Shown in pieces: positions 44,143 to 51,944 of a DNA stretch of 64,000 bases. The stretch lies in the NCBI RefSeq assembly GCF_900107155.1, contig NZ_FNOX01000004.1, positions 434,001 to 498,000 on the forward strand. Direction: 5' to 3'. This DNA comes from Pseudomonas salomonii (GTDB lineage Bacteria; Pseudomonadota; Gammaproteobacteria; Pseudomonadales; Pseudomonadaceae). Made by a program: the position numbers and the translations under genes. Positions within the stretch are counted from its first letter, which is position 1; each line of letters begins with the position of its first letter. The notes under the pieces were generated by a model. It ran no database searches and was not told where the DNA came from. It was given only the letters and a program-made list of their open reading frames with translations.

Positions 44143-44231
44143 TGTGGGAGCGGGCTTGCCCGCGATAGCGGTGTATCGGTCAGCACCTTCAGGGCTGACA
44201 CACCGCCATCGCAGGCAAGCCCGCTACCACA
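44143..44231. repeat. REPIN downstream of speA
   Basis: TGTGGGAGCGGGCTTGCCCGCGAT faces ATCGCAGGCAAGCCCGCTACCACA across about 40 bp that also contain a GTCAGCACCTTCAGGGCTGAC hairpin. It probably marks the 3' end of the speA transcript. Confidence 0.85.
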
Positions 44232-44275
44232 TTTGGATTTTCGTTTGGTCGTACCTTCTGTGTGAGGTCTGAACG

Positions 44276-45139
44276 ATGTCGAGCAAATGGCTGCAAGCGT
44301 TAACCCTGGCAGTCGCCGCATTCCTCTCGGCCTGCTCTCCGATCAAAGTGCTCAACGCACTCACCCCTACCAACACGTTCACCAAAACTTCATCCATTGC
44401 CTACGGCCCTGACCCGCGTCAGCAGCTCGATATCTATCGCCCCGTCACCGCCTTGCCAAACGCCCCGGTGGTGGTGTTCTTCTACGGCGGCAGCTGGAAC
44501 AGCGGCTCCAAGGATGATTACGGTTTTGTCGGCGAAGCCCTGGCCTCTCGTGGCATTGTGGTAGTGATCGCGGACTACCGGCTTTACCCGCAAGTGCGTT
44601 ACCCCGCTTTTCTCCAGGACGGCGCCCAAGCGGTGGCCTGGACTCACCAACACATCGCCGAGTACGGCGCCGACCCCAAGCAGCTCTACCTGATGGGCCA
44701 TAGCTCCGGTGCCTATAACGCCTCGATGCTGGCACTGGATGCGCGTTGGCTGAACGAGGTCAAGCTGTCACCCTCGATGCTCAAGGGCTGGATCGGCCTG
44801 GCCGGGCCCTATGACTTCCTGCCGATTGAAAACCGCGATGTGCGCCCGGTGTTTTTCTTCCCGGACTCACCGCCCGATTCCCAGCCCATCAACCACGTCA
44901 GCCATGACGCACCGCCGAGCCTGTTGATCGCCTCGGTGAGCGACACGCTGGTCAACCCCACGCGCAACACGGGCGGGCTGGCGAAGAAACTGCTCGAAGC
45001 GGGTGTGCCGGTCGAGACGTTTTACTTCACCAGAACCAGCCACGCGACATTGGTGGCATCCATTGCCAAGCCGTTGCGCTGGCTGGCGCCGGTGCTGGAT
45101 CAGGTCACGGCGTTTATCCGCTCCACTCCAGGCCGGTGA
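44276..45139 (+). CDS. Alpha/beta-hydrolase lipoprotein (esterase-like)
   Basis: 287 residues. The N-terminus is a lipoprotein signal (LAVAAFLSACSP; lipobox LSAC, Cys20). The hydrolase fold shows the oxyanion region 'VVVFFYGGSWNSGS', the nucleophile elbow 'LMGHSSGAYNAS' (GHSSG), an acid near 'IASVSDTLVNP' and histidine in 'TRTSHATLVAS'. These place it with the HSL/kynurenine-formamidase-like esterases. The substrate is unknown; lipidation suggests the periplasm or outer membrane. GAGG precedes the ATG. It is a single gene between speA and a convergent membrane protein gene. Confidence 0.9.
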   Translation: MSSKWLQALTLAVAAFLSACSPIKVLNALTPTNTFTKTSSIAYGPDPRQQLDIYRPVTALPNAPVVVFFYGGSWNSGSKDDYGFVGEALASRGIVVVIADYRLYPQVRYPAFLQDGAQAVAWTHQHIAEYGADPKQLYLMGHSSGAYNASMLALDARWLNEVKLSPSMLKGWIGLAGPYDFLPIENRDVRPVFFFPDSPPDSQPINHVSHDAPPSLLIASVSDTLVNPTRNTGGLAKKLLEAGVPVETFYFTRTSHATLVASIAKPLRWLAPVLDQVTAFIRSTPGR

Positions 45140-45147
45140 GGCTGGCT

Positions 45148-45576
45148 TTACCGGACTATCAGGGTGTACTTGGCCGAGCTTTCGGGGCTGCTTTTCTCCA
45201 TCGCGACAGACTGCAGCGTGTTTTGCGCTGAAGGGCTGACTGTCCAGCCATCGTCATTCTCCATCAGTGTTCGACCCTGTGGGGGTACCGTCGTTGTTAT
45301 GCCTAGTCGTGTCACGACGATGTGATAGTTCGTTTGATTCACAATCTCCACGCCGGCCGGGATGACGGGCTGCGTGGGGAGTGCTGACGGATCGTCATCC
45401 AGTTTGAACGACCATTCGGCCGTGTCCGGAGTGACTGGCGCAACCTGAACAGGCGGTTCGGCGACGGTTTCGGTTGGAGGCCTGGCTTTTTTCTTCTTGG
45501 ACTTACGAAGCACCGCGACAGCTATCAAGACGACCACTATCAACGCGCCGATAATCCAGTAGGTGTTGTTGCTCAT
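45148..45576 (-). CDS. Small membrane-anchored protein of unknown function
   Basis: 142 residues. An N-terminal membrane helix (about 6-24, 'YWIIGALIVVVLIAVAVL') is followed by a lysine-rich stop-transfer (RKSKKKKARP), a proline-rich linker and a C-terminal beta-rich segment ('IVNQTNYHIVVTRLGITTTV'). I do not recognise a family. The ATG has AAGGA at proper spacing, so the gene looks real. It is convergent with the esterase gene, only 8 bp apart. Confidence 0.7.
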   Translation of the reverse strand: MSNNTYWIIGALIVVVLIAVAVLRKSKKKKARPPTETVAEPPVQVAPVTPDTAEWSFKLDDDPSALPTQPVIPAGVEIVNQTNYHIVVTRLGITTTVPPQGRTLMENDDGWTVSPSAQNTLQSVAMEKSSPESSAKYTLIVR

Positions 45577-45693
45577 GGGGTTCTTCCTTGAGTTGAAAGG
45601 TGATCGCAGCCTGAGGCCAAAGACTCTTCAGGCGCGATCTCCATTCAACGCCGGAACGTCAGCGTTGTAACCTGTGAGAACTGACAGGGCCAA

Positions 45694-47037
45694 TTACCCC
45701 AGCCATTGATTACGTTTGTTCAGCCGCCAGGCGATTGCACACAGCGTGAGGCTACGCAGGGCCATGAACACCAGGAAACTTATCCACAGCCCGTGGTTGC
45801 CGTAGCCCTGTAACAACCACGCGAAGGGCAGCAGTATCACCACGGTCAGCAGCATGCCATTGCGCATCTCGCGCGCGCGGGTGGCGCCGATGAACAGGCC
45901 GTCCAGCAGGTAGCTCCACACCGCAATCAACGGCAGTACGGCCAGATAGGGCAGGTAAGTATCGGCGGTTTCACGCACGCTCGGGATGTCGGTTTGCATG
46001 GCGATAAACAGGTGCCCGGCGAAGGTGAACAGCAGCGCGAACCCCACACTGGCAATCAATGACCAACCACAGGCAACCACCAGCGAGCGGCGCAACGCCT
46101 GGCGGTCATGCGCACCGATGGCGTGCCCGCACAGGGCTTCCACTGCGTGGGCCAAACCGTCGAGGGCGTGGGCGGTCAACAGCAGGCCGTTGAGCAACAG
46201 CGCATTGGCCGCCACGGTGGCATCGCCCAGACGGGCGCCTTGCACGGTGATCATGAAAAACACCGATTGCAGCGCCAGGCTGCGCATAAAGATATCGCGG
46301 TTCACCGCCAGCAGTGGGCGCCAGCGTTGCCAGCGCTTTAATGCCGCCCAGGCGATATGCCCGGGATACGCGCGCAGGGCTTTTTGCGTGAGGGCCAGGC
46401 CGAGCAGGGCGCCGGTCCATTCGGCGATAACGGAGGCGCGTGCGGAGCCGACCACACCCCACTCCAGGCCGAGTACAAACCACAGGTTCAAGGCGATGTT
46501 GACCAGGTTGGTAGTCAGCAGGATAGCCAGTGGTGCGCGGGCATTTTGCGTGCCGAGGAACCAGCCGACCAAGGCGTAGCTGGCGAGCGCGGCGGGCAGG
46601 CCGAACAAACGCGTGTGGAAAAAATCGCGAGTCAGCTGGTTCAGCTCGGGCGAGGGCTGCATCCACTCCAGGGCCAGATGGCTCAGCGGGATGCCCACGG
46701 TGCCCAGCAGCATCGCCAGCCCCAGCGCCAGCAGCAAACCTTGCAGCAGGATTTGCCTGAGTGCCGCGCCATCCTCGCGCCCGGCGGCTTGTGCTGCAAA
46801 CCCGGTAGACCCCATGCGCAGAAAGCCCATGGCCCAGGCCAGGAAGGTATACAGGCTGGCGCCCACCGCCACGGCGCCGAGTTGATGGGCGTGGGGCAGG
46901 TGGCCGATGACCATGCTGTCCACCAGGGCCACCAGCGGCACCGAGATGTTCGACAAGATCATCGGCGCCGCCAATGCCCAGACGCGGCGATGGGTGGAGC
47001 GGTCGCGCCAATCCGTCAGCAGGGTGAGTGTTTTCAA
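45694..47037 (-). CDS. MATE family efflux transporter (DinF type)
   Basis: 447 residues, about twelve helices. The N-terminus 'RRVWALAAPMILSNISVPLV' and 'DSMVIGHLPHAHQLGAVAVG' are the DinF-branch MATE signature, and 'ARLGDATVAANALLLNGLLL' is in the second half. It would export organic cations or oxidised metabolites in exchange for Na+ or H+. The start is a TTG 3 bp after the stop of the upstream 97-residue gene, without a clear ribosome site, so it is probably translated by coupling. Confidence 0.9.
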   Translation of the reverse strand: MKTLTLLTDWRDRSTHRRVWALAAPMILSNISVPLVALVDSMVIGHLPHAHQLGAVAVGASLYTFLAWAMGFLRMGSTGFAAQAAGREDGAALRQILLQGLLLALGLAMLLGTVGIPLSHLALEWMQPSPELNQLTRDFFHTRLFGLPAALASYALVGWFLGTQNARAPLAILLTTNLVNIALNLWFVLGLEWGVVGSARASVIAEWTGALLGLALTQKALRAYPGHIAWAALKRWQRWRPLLAVNRDIFMRSLALQSVFFMITVQGARLGDATVAANALLLNGLLLTAHALDGLAHAVEALCGHAIGAHDRQALRRSLVVACGWSLIASVGFALLFTFAGHLFIAMQTDIPSVRETADTYLPYLAVLPLIAVWSYLLDGLFIGATRAREMRNGMLLTVVILLPFAWLLQGYGNHGLWISFLVFMALRSLTLCAIAWRLNKRNQWLG

Positions 47038-47040
47038 GTA

Positions 47041-47334
47041 TTAATGCACAACCCAACTGAGCAACCACAGCCCCAGCATCAACCAGATAATCCCCATAAT
47101 GATGGACGCACGCATAAACGCACGCACCGCCGAGTACAGCAACATCAACCCGATGATCAGGGCGGCGATGCTGATGATCGAGGTGTCCATGCCCAATGTG
47201 CGCGACAGGCCTTCAATAAAGTTGCCGCCTGCGTGGGTCAAGGCGCCGAACAACCCGCTGAGCCCGTCGACGATAAAGCGGATGACGGAACCCAGTGCCT
47301 GGCCCAACCATTCGAAAAAGCTTTCTACCTGCAT
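47041..47334 (-). CDS. Small two-helix membrane protein
   Basis: 97 residues with an amphipathic N-terminal half ('WLGQALGSVIRFIVDGLSGL') and two C-terminal membrane helices ('IISIAALIIGLMLLYSAVRA' and 'SIIMGIIWLMLGLWLLSWV'). Function unknown. It directly precedes the MATE gene and is probably cotranscribed with it. Codon use is ordinary for the region. Confidence 0.72.
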   Translation of the reverse strand: MQVESFFEWLGQALGSVIRFIVDGLSGLFGALTHAGGNFIEGLSRTLGMDTSIISIAALIIGLMLLYSAVRAFMRASIIMGIIWLMLGLWLLSWVVH

Positions 47335-47488
47335 GTGTGTGTCCTGATGAAGAGGGGGGCGTCGCTGAGCCTTTGGTCGTTATTACACCAAGCGAGTTCC
47401 CTTTTAGCATAGAGGTTGATGCGTTACAGGGATTCACTTGCCTTCGCCCGGCATCCGCCCGAAGCTATACACCTTCAGGAGCCCCCGC

Positions 47489-47797
47489 ATGAACCTCGAA
47501 CACCTCACCGAACGCTTGCACCGTATTCGCGATACCAACGACTGGAAGCGCTTCCACAGCCCAAAAAACCTGGCCATGGCCGCCAGTGTGGAAATGTCCG
47601 AGCTGGTGGAAATCTTCCAGTGGCTGACCGAAGACCAGTCGCGCCAGCTGCCGGCTGACAAACTCGCCCACGCCGGGCAGGAAGTCGGCGATATCGTGCT
47701 GTACCTGCTGTTGCTGTGCAGTGAGCTGGGCCTGGACATGAACGAAGTGGTACGCGCCAAACTGGCCGACAGCGAACGGCGGTTCGCCCATGAGTGA
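47489..47797 (+). CDS. MazG-like nucleotide pyrophosphohydrolase
   Basis: About 102 residues of the all-alpha NTP pyrophosphatase (MazG/RS21-C6) type. 'HSPKNLAMAASVEMSELVEI' carries the ExxE metal site, followed by 'QEVGDIVLYLLLLCSELGLD' with the second acidic motif (EVGD). Such enzymes clean up non-canonical dNTPs. The ATG at 47489 has CAGGAG; the frame's earlier ATG at 47438 is not preferred. It overlaps cmoM by 8 bp. Confidence 0.9.
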   Translation: MNLEHLTERLHRIRDTNDWKRFHSPKNLAMAASVEMSELVEIFQWLTEDQSRQLPADKLAHAGQEVGDIVLYLLLLCSELGLDMNEVVRAKLADSERRFAHE

Positions 47798-48539
47798 CCG
47801 TCACTTCGACCAGTTGGCCACGCGCTTTGCCGAGAAGATCTACGGCGGCGCCAAAGGCGCGATTCGTCTGGCGGTGTTGCAGGCCGACCTGACTGAAGCC
47901 TTGCCCGAGCGACCGCTGCGCGTGCTGGATATCGGCGCGGGCCTGGGGCATATGTCGTTGTGGCTGGCCGAGCGTGGTCATCACGTGACCCTGGCCGAGC
48001 CCGCCGAGCCGATGCTTGAAGGCGCCCGTCAGCGGTTTGCCGAGGCGGGGCAGACCGCGACCTTTATCCACGCGCCCTGGCAGCAATTGCTCGGCCAGCT
48101 CACTGAGCCTTACGACCTGGTGTTGTGCCACGCCGTGCTCGAATGGCTGGCCGAACCTCACGCGATTCTGCCGGTGCTGCACCAGCTCACGGTGCCCGGC
48201 GGCTGGCTGTCGCTGGCGTTCTACAACCGTGATGCGCTGATTTACCGCAACCTGCTCAAAGGCCACTTCCGCAAAATGCGCAAGAACGACATGGCCGGCG
48301 AGAAGCAAAGCCTTACCCCGCAACAGCCGCTCGACCCACGGGAACTGGCGGCGCAACTCGAAGGGCTTTGGCAGGTCGAAAGCCAAAGTGGCGTGCGGGT
48401 GTTCCACGACTACATGCCGGTGGAATTCCAGGCCCGCGCCGATCTGCAGGACTTGTTGGAGATGGAACTCGCTCACCGTCGTCACCCAAGCTTTGCCGGG
48501 CTTGGGCGTTATTTGCACTGGATCTGCCGTCCGGTTTAA
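47790..48539 (+). CDS. cmoM: tRNA 5-carboxymethoxyuridine methyltransferase
   Basis: 249 residues, class I SAM methyltransferase. 'HFDQLATRFAEKIYGGAKGA' is the diagnostic CmoM (SmtA) N-terminus, the SAM site is 'LRVLDIGAGLGHMSLWLAE', and 'DLVLCHAVLEWLAEP' follows. It methylates cmo5U34 of certain tRNAs. The ATG overlaps the MazG-like stop by 8 bp, so the two are coupled. Confidence 0.93.
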   Translation: MSDRHFDQLATRFAEKIYGGAKGAIRLAVLQADLTEALPERPLRVLDIGAGLGHMSLWLAERGHHVTLAEPAEPMLEGARQRFAEAGQTATFIHAPWQQLLGQLTEPYDLVLCHAVLEWLAEPHAILPVLHQLTVPGGWLSLAFYNRDALIYRNLLKGHFRKMRKNDMAGEKQSLTPQQPLDPRELAAQLEGLWQVESQSGVRVFHDYMPVEFQARADLQDLLEMELAHRRHPSFAGLGRYLHWICRPV

Positions 48540-48563
48540 GCGGCCCAGTCTGCGGAGGTCGAA

Positions 48564-49166
48564 ATGCGTCGTCTCTGTTTGATCCTGTTATCGCTGGGCG
48601 TGAGCGCTTGCTCCACGCCCAACCCCTACGTGGCCGCCTCGACCCCGATGCCGCCGGCTCCGGCCCAGGCGGCCAATACCTTTGATGCCAGTGCCTACCC
48701 GGCGCCGGTGCGCGACTATGGTGCCTACCGCAGTTGGGGCTGGCTCAACGGCCAACTGCCGGCGGGCACGGCCTGGGCCGATTCGGCGCAAATCGCCGAA
48801 GCGGTCAGCGGTGCCCTCGACCAGCGCGGCTTGCGCCCCTTGCATGACAACCGCGCTCCCGACCTGCTGGTGAGCGCCGATGTGCGCCTGGAAAAACGCC
48901 TGCGCCAGGTGCAGGACGACTATGGCTACGGCTACGGCGGCTATAACCGCTATGGCAATGGCTACGGCATGTACAACACGGTGCCGGTGGTACGCACGTA
49001 TGAGGTGACGGTGGCGGTGGCGCGCGTGAGCCTGTTCGATGCCCGCACGCGCCAGCCGGTATGGAGCACCAGCGCCGAAACCACCAGCCAGGGCAGCCTG
49101 AGCGAACGCGCTGATGCATTGCGTGAAGCGATGCAAAAGGCAATGAGCGCTTATCCACCCAGTTAG
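48564..49166 (+). CDS. DUF4136 lipoprotein, first copy
   Basis: 200 residues with a lipoprotein signal ([14 protein letters not shown], lipobox VSAC) and a DUF4136 domain: '[20 protein letters not shown]', '[20 protein letters not shown]' and '[15 protein letters not shown]'. A tyrosine/glycine-rich stretch '[16 protein letters not shown]' lies in the middle. It is probably anchored in the outer membrane; function unknown. GGAGG precedes the ATG. It is paired with a second DUF4136 gene 45 bp downstream. Confidence 0.9.
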   Translation: MRRLCLILLSLGVSACSTPNPYVAASTPMPPAPAQAANTFDASAYPAPVRDYGAYRSWGWLNGQLPAGTAWADSAQIAEAVSGALDQRGLRPLHDNRAPDLLVSADVRLEKRLRQVQDDYGYGYGGYNRYGNGYGMYNTVPVVRTYEVTVAVARVSLFDARTRQPVWSTSAETTSQGSLSERADALREAMQKAMSAYPPS

Positions 49167-49211
49167 CAGCTATTCTCATCTCAGGCTGATTCCGTCTTTT
49201 GGAGAACACCC

Positions 49212-49769
49212 ATGCTTCGTCGCCTTGCTGCACTAGCCGTACTGGTCTTGTTGAGTGGCTGCCAGACCAGCCAGGTCAACCACGACTTTGATGCCAGCCG
49301 CGATTTTGGCGCCTACCGCAACTGGGCCTGGAAAGACCCAGCGCTGCAATACCGCCCGGATGATCCTCGGATCAAGAGCGACCTCACCGAGCAACGCATC
49401 CGCCAGGCCGTGGGTGAGCAACTCGACCAACGCGGCCTGCGCCCCGCCGCCGCGGGTGCCAAGGCCGACCTGAATGTGCAGGCCTACCTGATCGTCGAAG
49501 ACCGCCAGCAACAAGTCACCACTAACTACGGCGGCGCCTGGGGCGGCCCGTGGAATGGCTACTGGGGCGGGCCGATGTACAACGAAACGCGCAACATCAC
49601 TTACAAAGTGGCGACCATCCAGATCGACCTGCTCGACGGCAAGGACGGCAAACTGGTATGGCGTGGCAGCGACGAGCAGATGATGGCCAGCACGCCGAAC
49701 CCACAGGATCGCAGTGATGCGATTCGCAGCACAGTGAGCAAGATCCTCTCCAACTACCCGCCGCACTAA
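49212..49769 (+). CDS. DUF4136 lipoprotein, second copy
   Basis: 185 residues, signal 'ALAVLVLLSGCQTS' (lipobox LSGC). The DUF4136 blocks are 'DFGAYRNWAWKDPALQYRPD', 'DQRGLRPAAAGAKADLNVQA' and 'DGKDGKLVWRGSDEQM', with a Gly/Trp-rich 'YGGAWGGPWNGYWGGP' stretch. It is clearly paralogous to the preceding gene and probably arose by old tandem duplication. GGAGA precedes the ATG. A REPIN follows. Confidence 0.92.
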   Translation: MLRRLAALAVLVLLSGCQTSQVNHDFDASRDFGAYRNWAWKDPALQYRPDDPRIKSDLTEQRIRQAVGEQLDQRGLRPAAAGAKADLNVQAYLIVEDRQQQVTTNYGGAWGGPWNGYWGGPMYNETRNITYKVATIQIDLLDGKDGKLVWRGSDEQMMASTPNPQDRSDAIRSTVSKILSNYPPH

Positions 49770-49786
49770 CGACCACCGCCAAAACC

Positions 49787-49875
49787 TGTGGGAGCGGGCT
49801 TGCCCGCGATAGCGATCTGTCAGTCAAGGACGTATTGACTGATCTCTAGTCATCGCGGGCAAGCCCGCTCCCACA
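49787..49875. repeat. REPIN after the DUF4136 pair
   Basis: TGTGGGAGCGGGCTTGCCCGCGAT faces ATCGCGGGCAAGCCCGCTCCCACA almost perfectly, with about 40 bp between. It separates the DUF4136 genes from the tad locus. Confidence 0.88.
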
Positions 49876-49967
49876 TTTTTGGTCTTCACCACCTTCAGCC
49901 CTTGTCTACACTCAATTGCATCCCAGGAGAGTAAGCGCTCGGCAACTCGCCGGCACAGGAGTGCTCG

Positions 49968-51944
49968 ATGTCTCCCCGACTTGGTTCCAGGCAACGTGGC
50001 GCAATCGGCCTGATGGCCGCCGGCGTGTTGGCGGTGGTGCTGGCCTTTACTTTGCTGATGATCGACAGCGGCCGCCTGTACCTGGAGAAGCGCAAGCTGC
50101 AAGGCGTGGCGGACACGGCGGCGCTGGAAGCGGTGAGCCGCAGCGGCACGTGCCTGAGCGGTTTGAGCGCGGCGGCGTTTGCCGGGCAGAGTGTGGCGCG
50201 CAATCATTTTGTGGTGGGCAGCGGCAATACCCTGGTGACCCAATGCGGCAACATAACCACCGCCGCGTCGGGCCGGCGCATCTTCAGTGCCAACCCTGCG
50301 GTGTCATCGGCGATTCAAGTGGTGGTGAGCAAAACCGTGACCACCAGCGTGGCCGCCGGGGTGTGGGCGTTGTTCTCCGGCAACCCGGTGAGCCTCAATA
50401 CCGTATTGACCGCGACCGCCGTGGCGGCGGTGCCCACGCCGCCTTCGGCCCAACTGACCCTCAACAGCAACCTGGCCAGCGTCAACACGGCAAGTGCGAG
50501 CCTGTTGAACCCGCTGTTCAGTGGCTTGCTCGGCGGTAACGTCAACCTGACGGTCGCCGGGTGGAATGGTTTGCTCACTACCAATATCAACCTGCTCAGT
50601 TACCTCAACCAACTGGCGATCAACCTCAACGTGACCGCCGGCAACTACACCCAGTTGCTCAACACCAACGTCACCGCCGCGCAGTTGATCCAGGCCGCGG
50701 TCACCGTACTGACCGCCAACGGTGCAACGGCGGACGTGATCACCGCCCTGGGCAGCTTGCAAGTCGCCGCGATCAACCAGACGCCGTTGACCGTTGGGCA
50801 GATCCTGCAATTGCAGACGGGCACCACTTCTGCAGCGCTGAATGCCAATTTGCAGGTGTTTCAACTGATCCAGGGCGTTGTGCAACTGTCCAACAGCAAA
50901 AGCGCGGCGGCGGCGACCTTGCCCGTGAGTGTGCTGGGGCTGGCCAATATCACCACCCAGGTCAAAGTGATCGAACCGCCGCAGTTGTCGGCCATCGGCA
51001 ACCCGGTGCTGGCGGCGGCCAACCCTACAGGGCCAAATAAAATTTACGTACGCACCGCCCAAGTGCGCACGCAAGTGACCGTGAGCTTGCCGGTATTGAG
51101 TGCGTTGTCGGGGCTGAACACCGCGGTCAACGACTTGTTGGGGCCGCTGACGCCGGTGCTCGGCAGCCTGCTGAGCCTGAACCTGGTGAGCACGATCAAC
51201 TCGGCCTTGTGTTTGCTGGGCGCCGGTTGCCAGCAGGCGGATTTGCTGGTGCTGCCCGGCAACCTGCCGATTAACATCGTGCTGGATGCCGGCGCCGCGA
51301 GCAGTTACGTCACTGCCTACAGCTGCCCGACCGGCAATGCCGGCACCAAGAGCCTGACGGCGTACACCACCACCTCGCTGGCGTCGTTGAATGTGGGCAG
51401 TATCACCAATGCGTTTTCCAGCACCTTACCGATGACGGTAGCGCCGTTACCCCTGATCGATATTGGCACCAAGACCTGCCACAAGATCCTCGGCATCGGC
51501 AGCTGTGACCCGCGCGTGCCGTTTGCCGGTGGCGGTATCGCGATCAAGGTGCAAAGCCCGATTGCGGCAAGTAATCAAACCCTGGTGTTCTCCAGTACCA
51601 CGCCATTTGCCACACCACCGAATGTGGGGCTTACACCGACTTACAAGGCCGCGACGCCGGCCACCAATGTGGTGAGCAGCCTTTCAACCACGCTCAATGG
51701 CGTGGGCATCACGGCGTACCAACCGTCCGGAGCAAGCCCGCTGGGCATTCTGGCGCCTACGGTCACAGCGCTGCTCGGTGGTGTCAGCGCCATCGTCACT
51801 CCCGTCGTGGATGGCCTGCTCGGCCCGCTGCTCAACCCGATCCTCAACAACCTGCTGAGCATGCTGGGCATTAGCCTGGTGAATGTGAACGTCGGCGCCA
51901 ACCTCACCTGTGGCCAGACCGGCGAGGCCTACCTGGTGATTTAA
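49968..51944 (+). CDS. tadG: TadG-like pilus assembly protein
   Basis: 658 residues. The N-terminus 'RQRGAIGLMAAGVLAVVLAF' is the pseudopilin-like TadG/TadE_F membrane anchor, and 'LEKRKLQGVADTAALEAVS' is the characteristic following helix. The rest is a long Ser/Thr/Asn/Leu-rich extracytoplasmic domain of the DUF2134 kind; I see no clear von Willebrand metal site. CAGGAG precedes the ATG. It lies at the edge of the locus, convergent with pprA, and the two stops overlap within TTAA. In P. aeruginosa tadG sits elsewhere in the cluster, so the locus is rearranged here. Confidence 0.87.
   Translation: MSPRLGSRQRGAIGLMAAGVLAVVLAFTLLMIDSGRLYLEKRKLQGVADTAALEAVSRSGTCLSGLSAAAFAGQSVARNHFVVGSGNTLVTQCGNITTAASGRRIFSANPAVSSAIQVVVSKTVTTSVAAGVWALFSGNPVSLNTVLTATAVAAVPTPPSAQLTLNSNLASVNTASASLLNPLFSGLLGGNVNLTVAGWNGLLTTNINLLSYLNQLAINLNVTAGNYTQLLNTNVTAAQLIQAAVTVLTANGATADVITALGSLQVAAINQTPLTVGQILQLQTGTTSAALNANLQVFQLIQGVVQLSNSKSAAAATLPVSVLGLANITTQVKVIEPPQLSAIGNPVLAAANPTGPNKIYVRTAQVRTQVTVSLPVLSALSGLNTAVNDLLGPLTPVLGSLLSLNLVSTINSALCLLGAGCQQADLLVLPGNLPINIVLDAGAASSYVTAYSCPTGNAGTKSLTAYTTTSLASLNVGSITNAFSSTLPMTVAPLPLIDIGTKTCHKILGIGSCDPRVPFAGGGIAIKVQSPIAASNQTLVFSSTTPFATPPNVGLTPTYKAATPATNVVSSLSTTLNGVGITAYQPSGASPLGILAPTVTALLGGVSAIVTPVVDGLLGPLLNPILNNLLSMLGISLVNVNVGANLTCGQTGEAYLVI

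Noticed and set aside
47438..47797. Longer start for the MazG-like protein
   Set aside because: The extra 17 residues do not resemble the family and the ATG at 47489 has CAGGAG at correct spacing.
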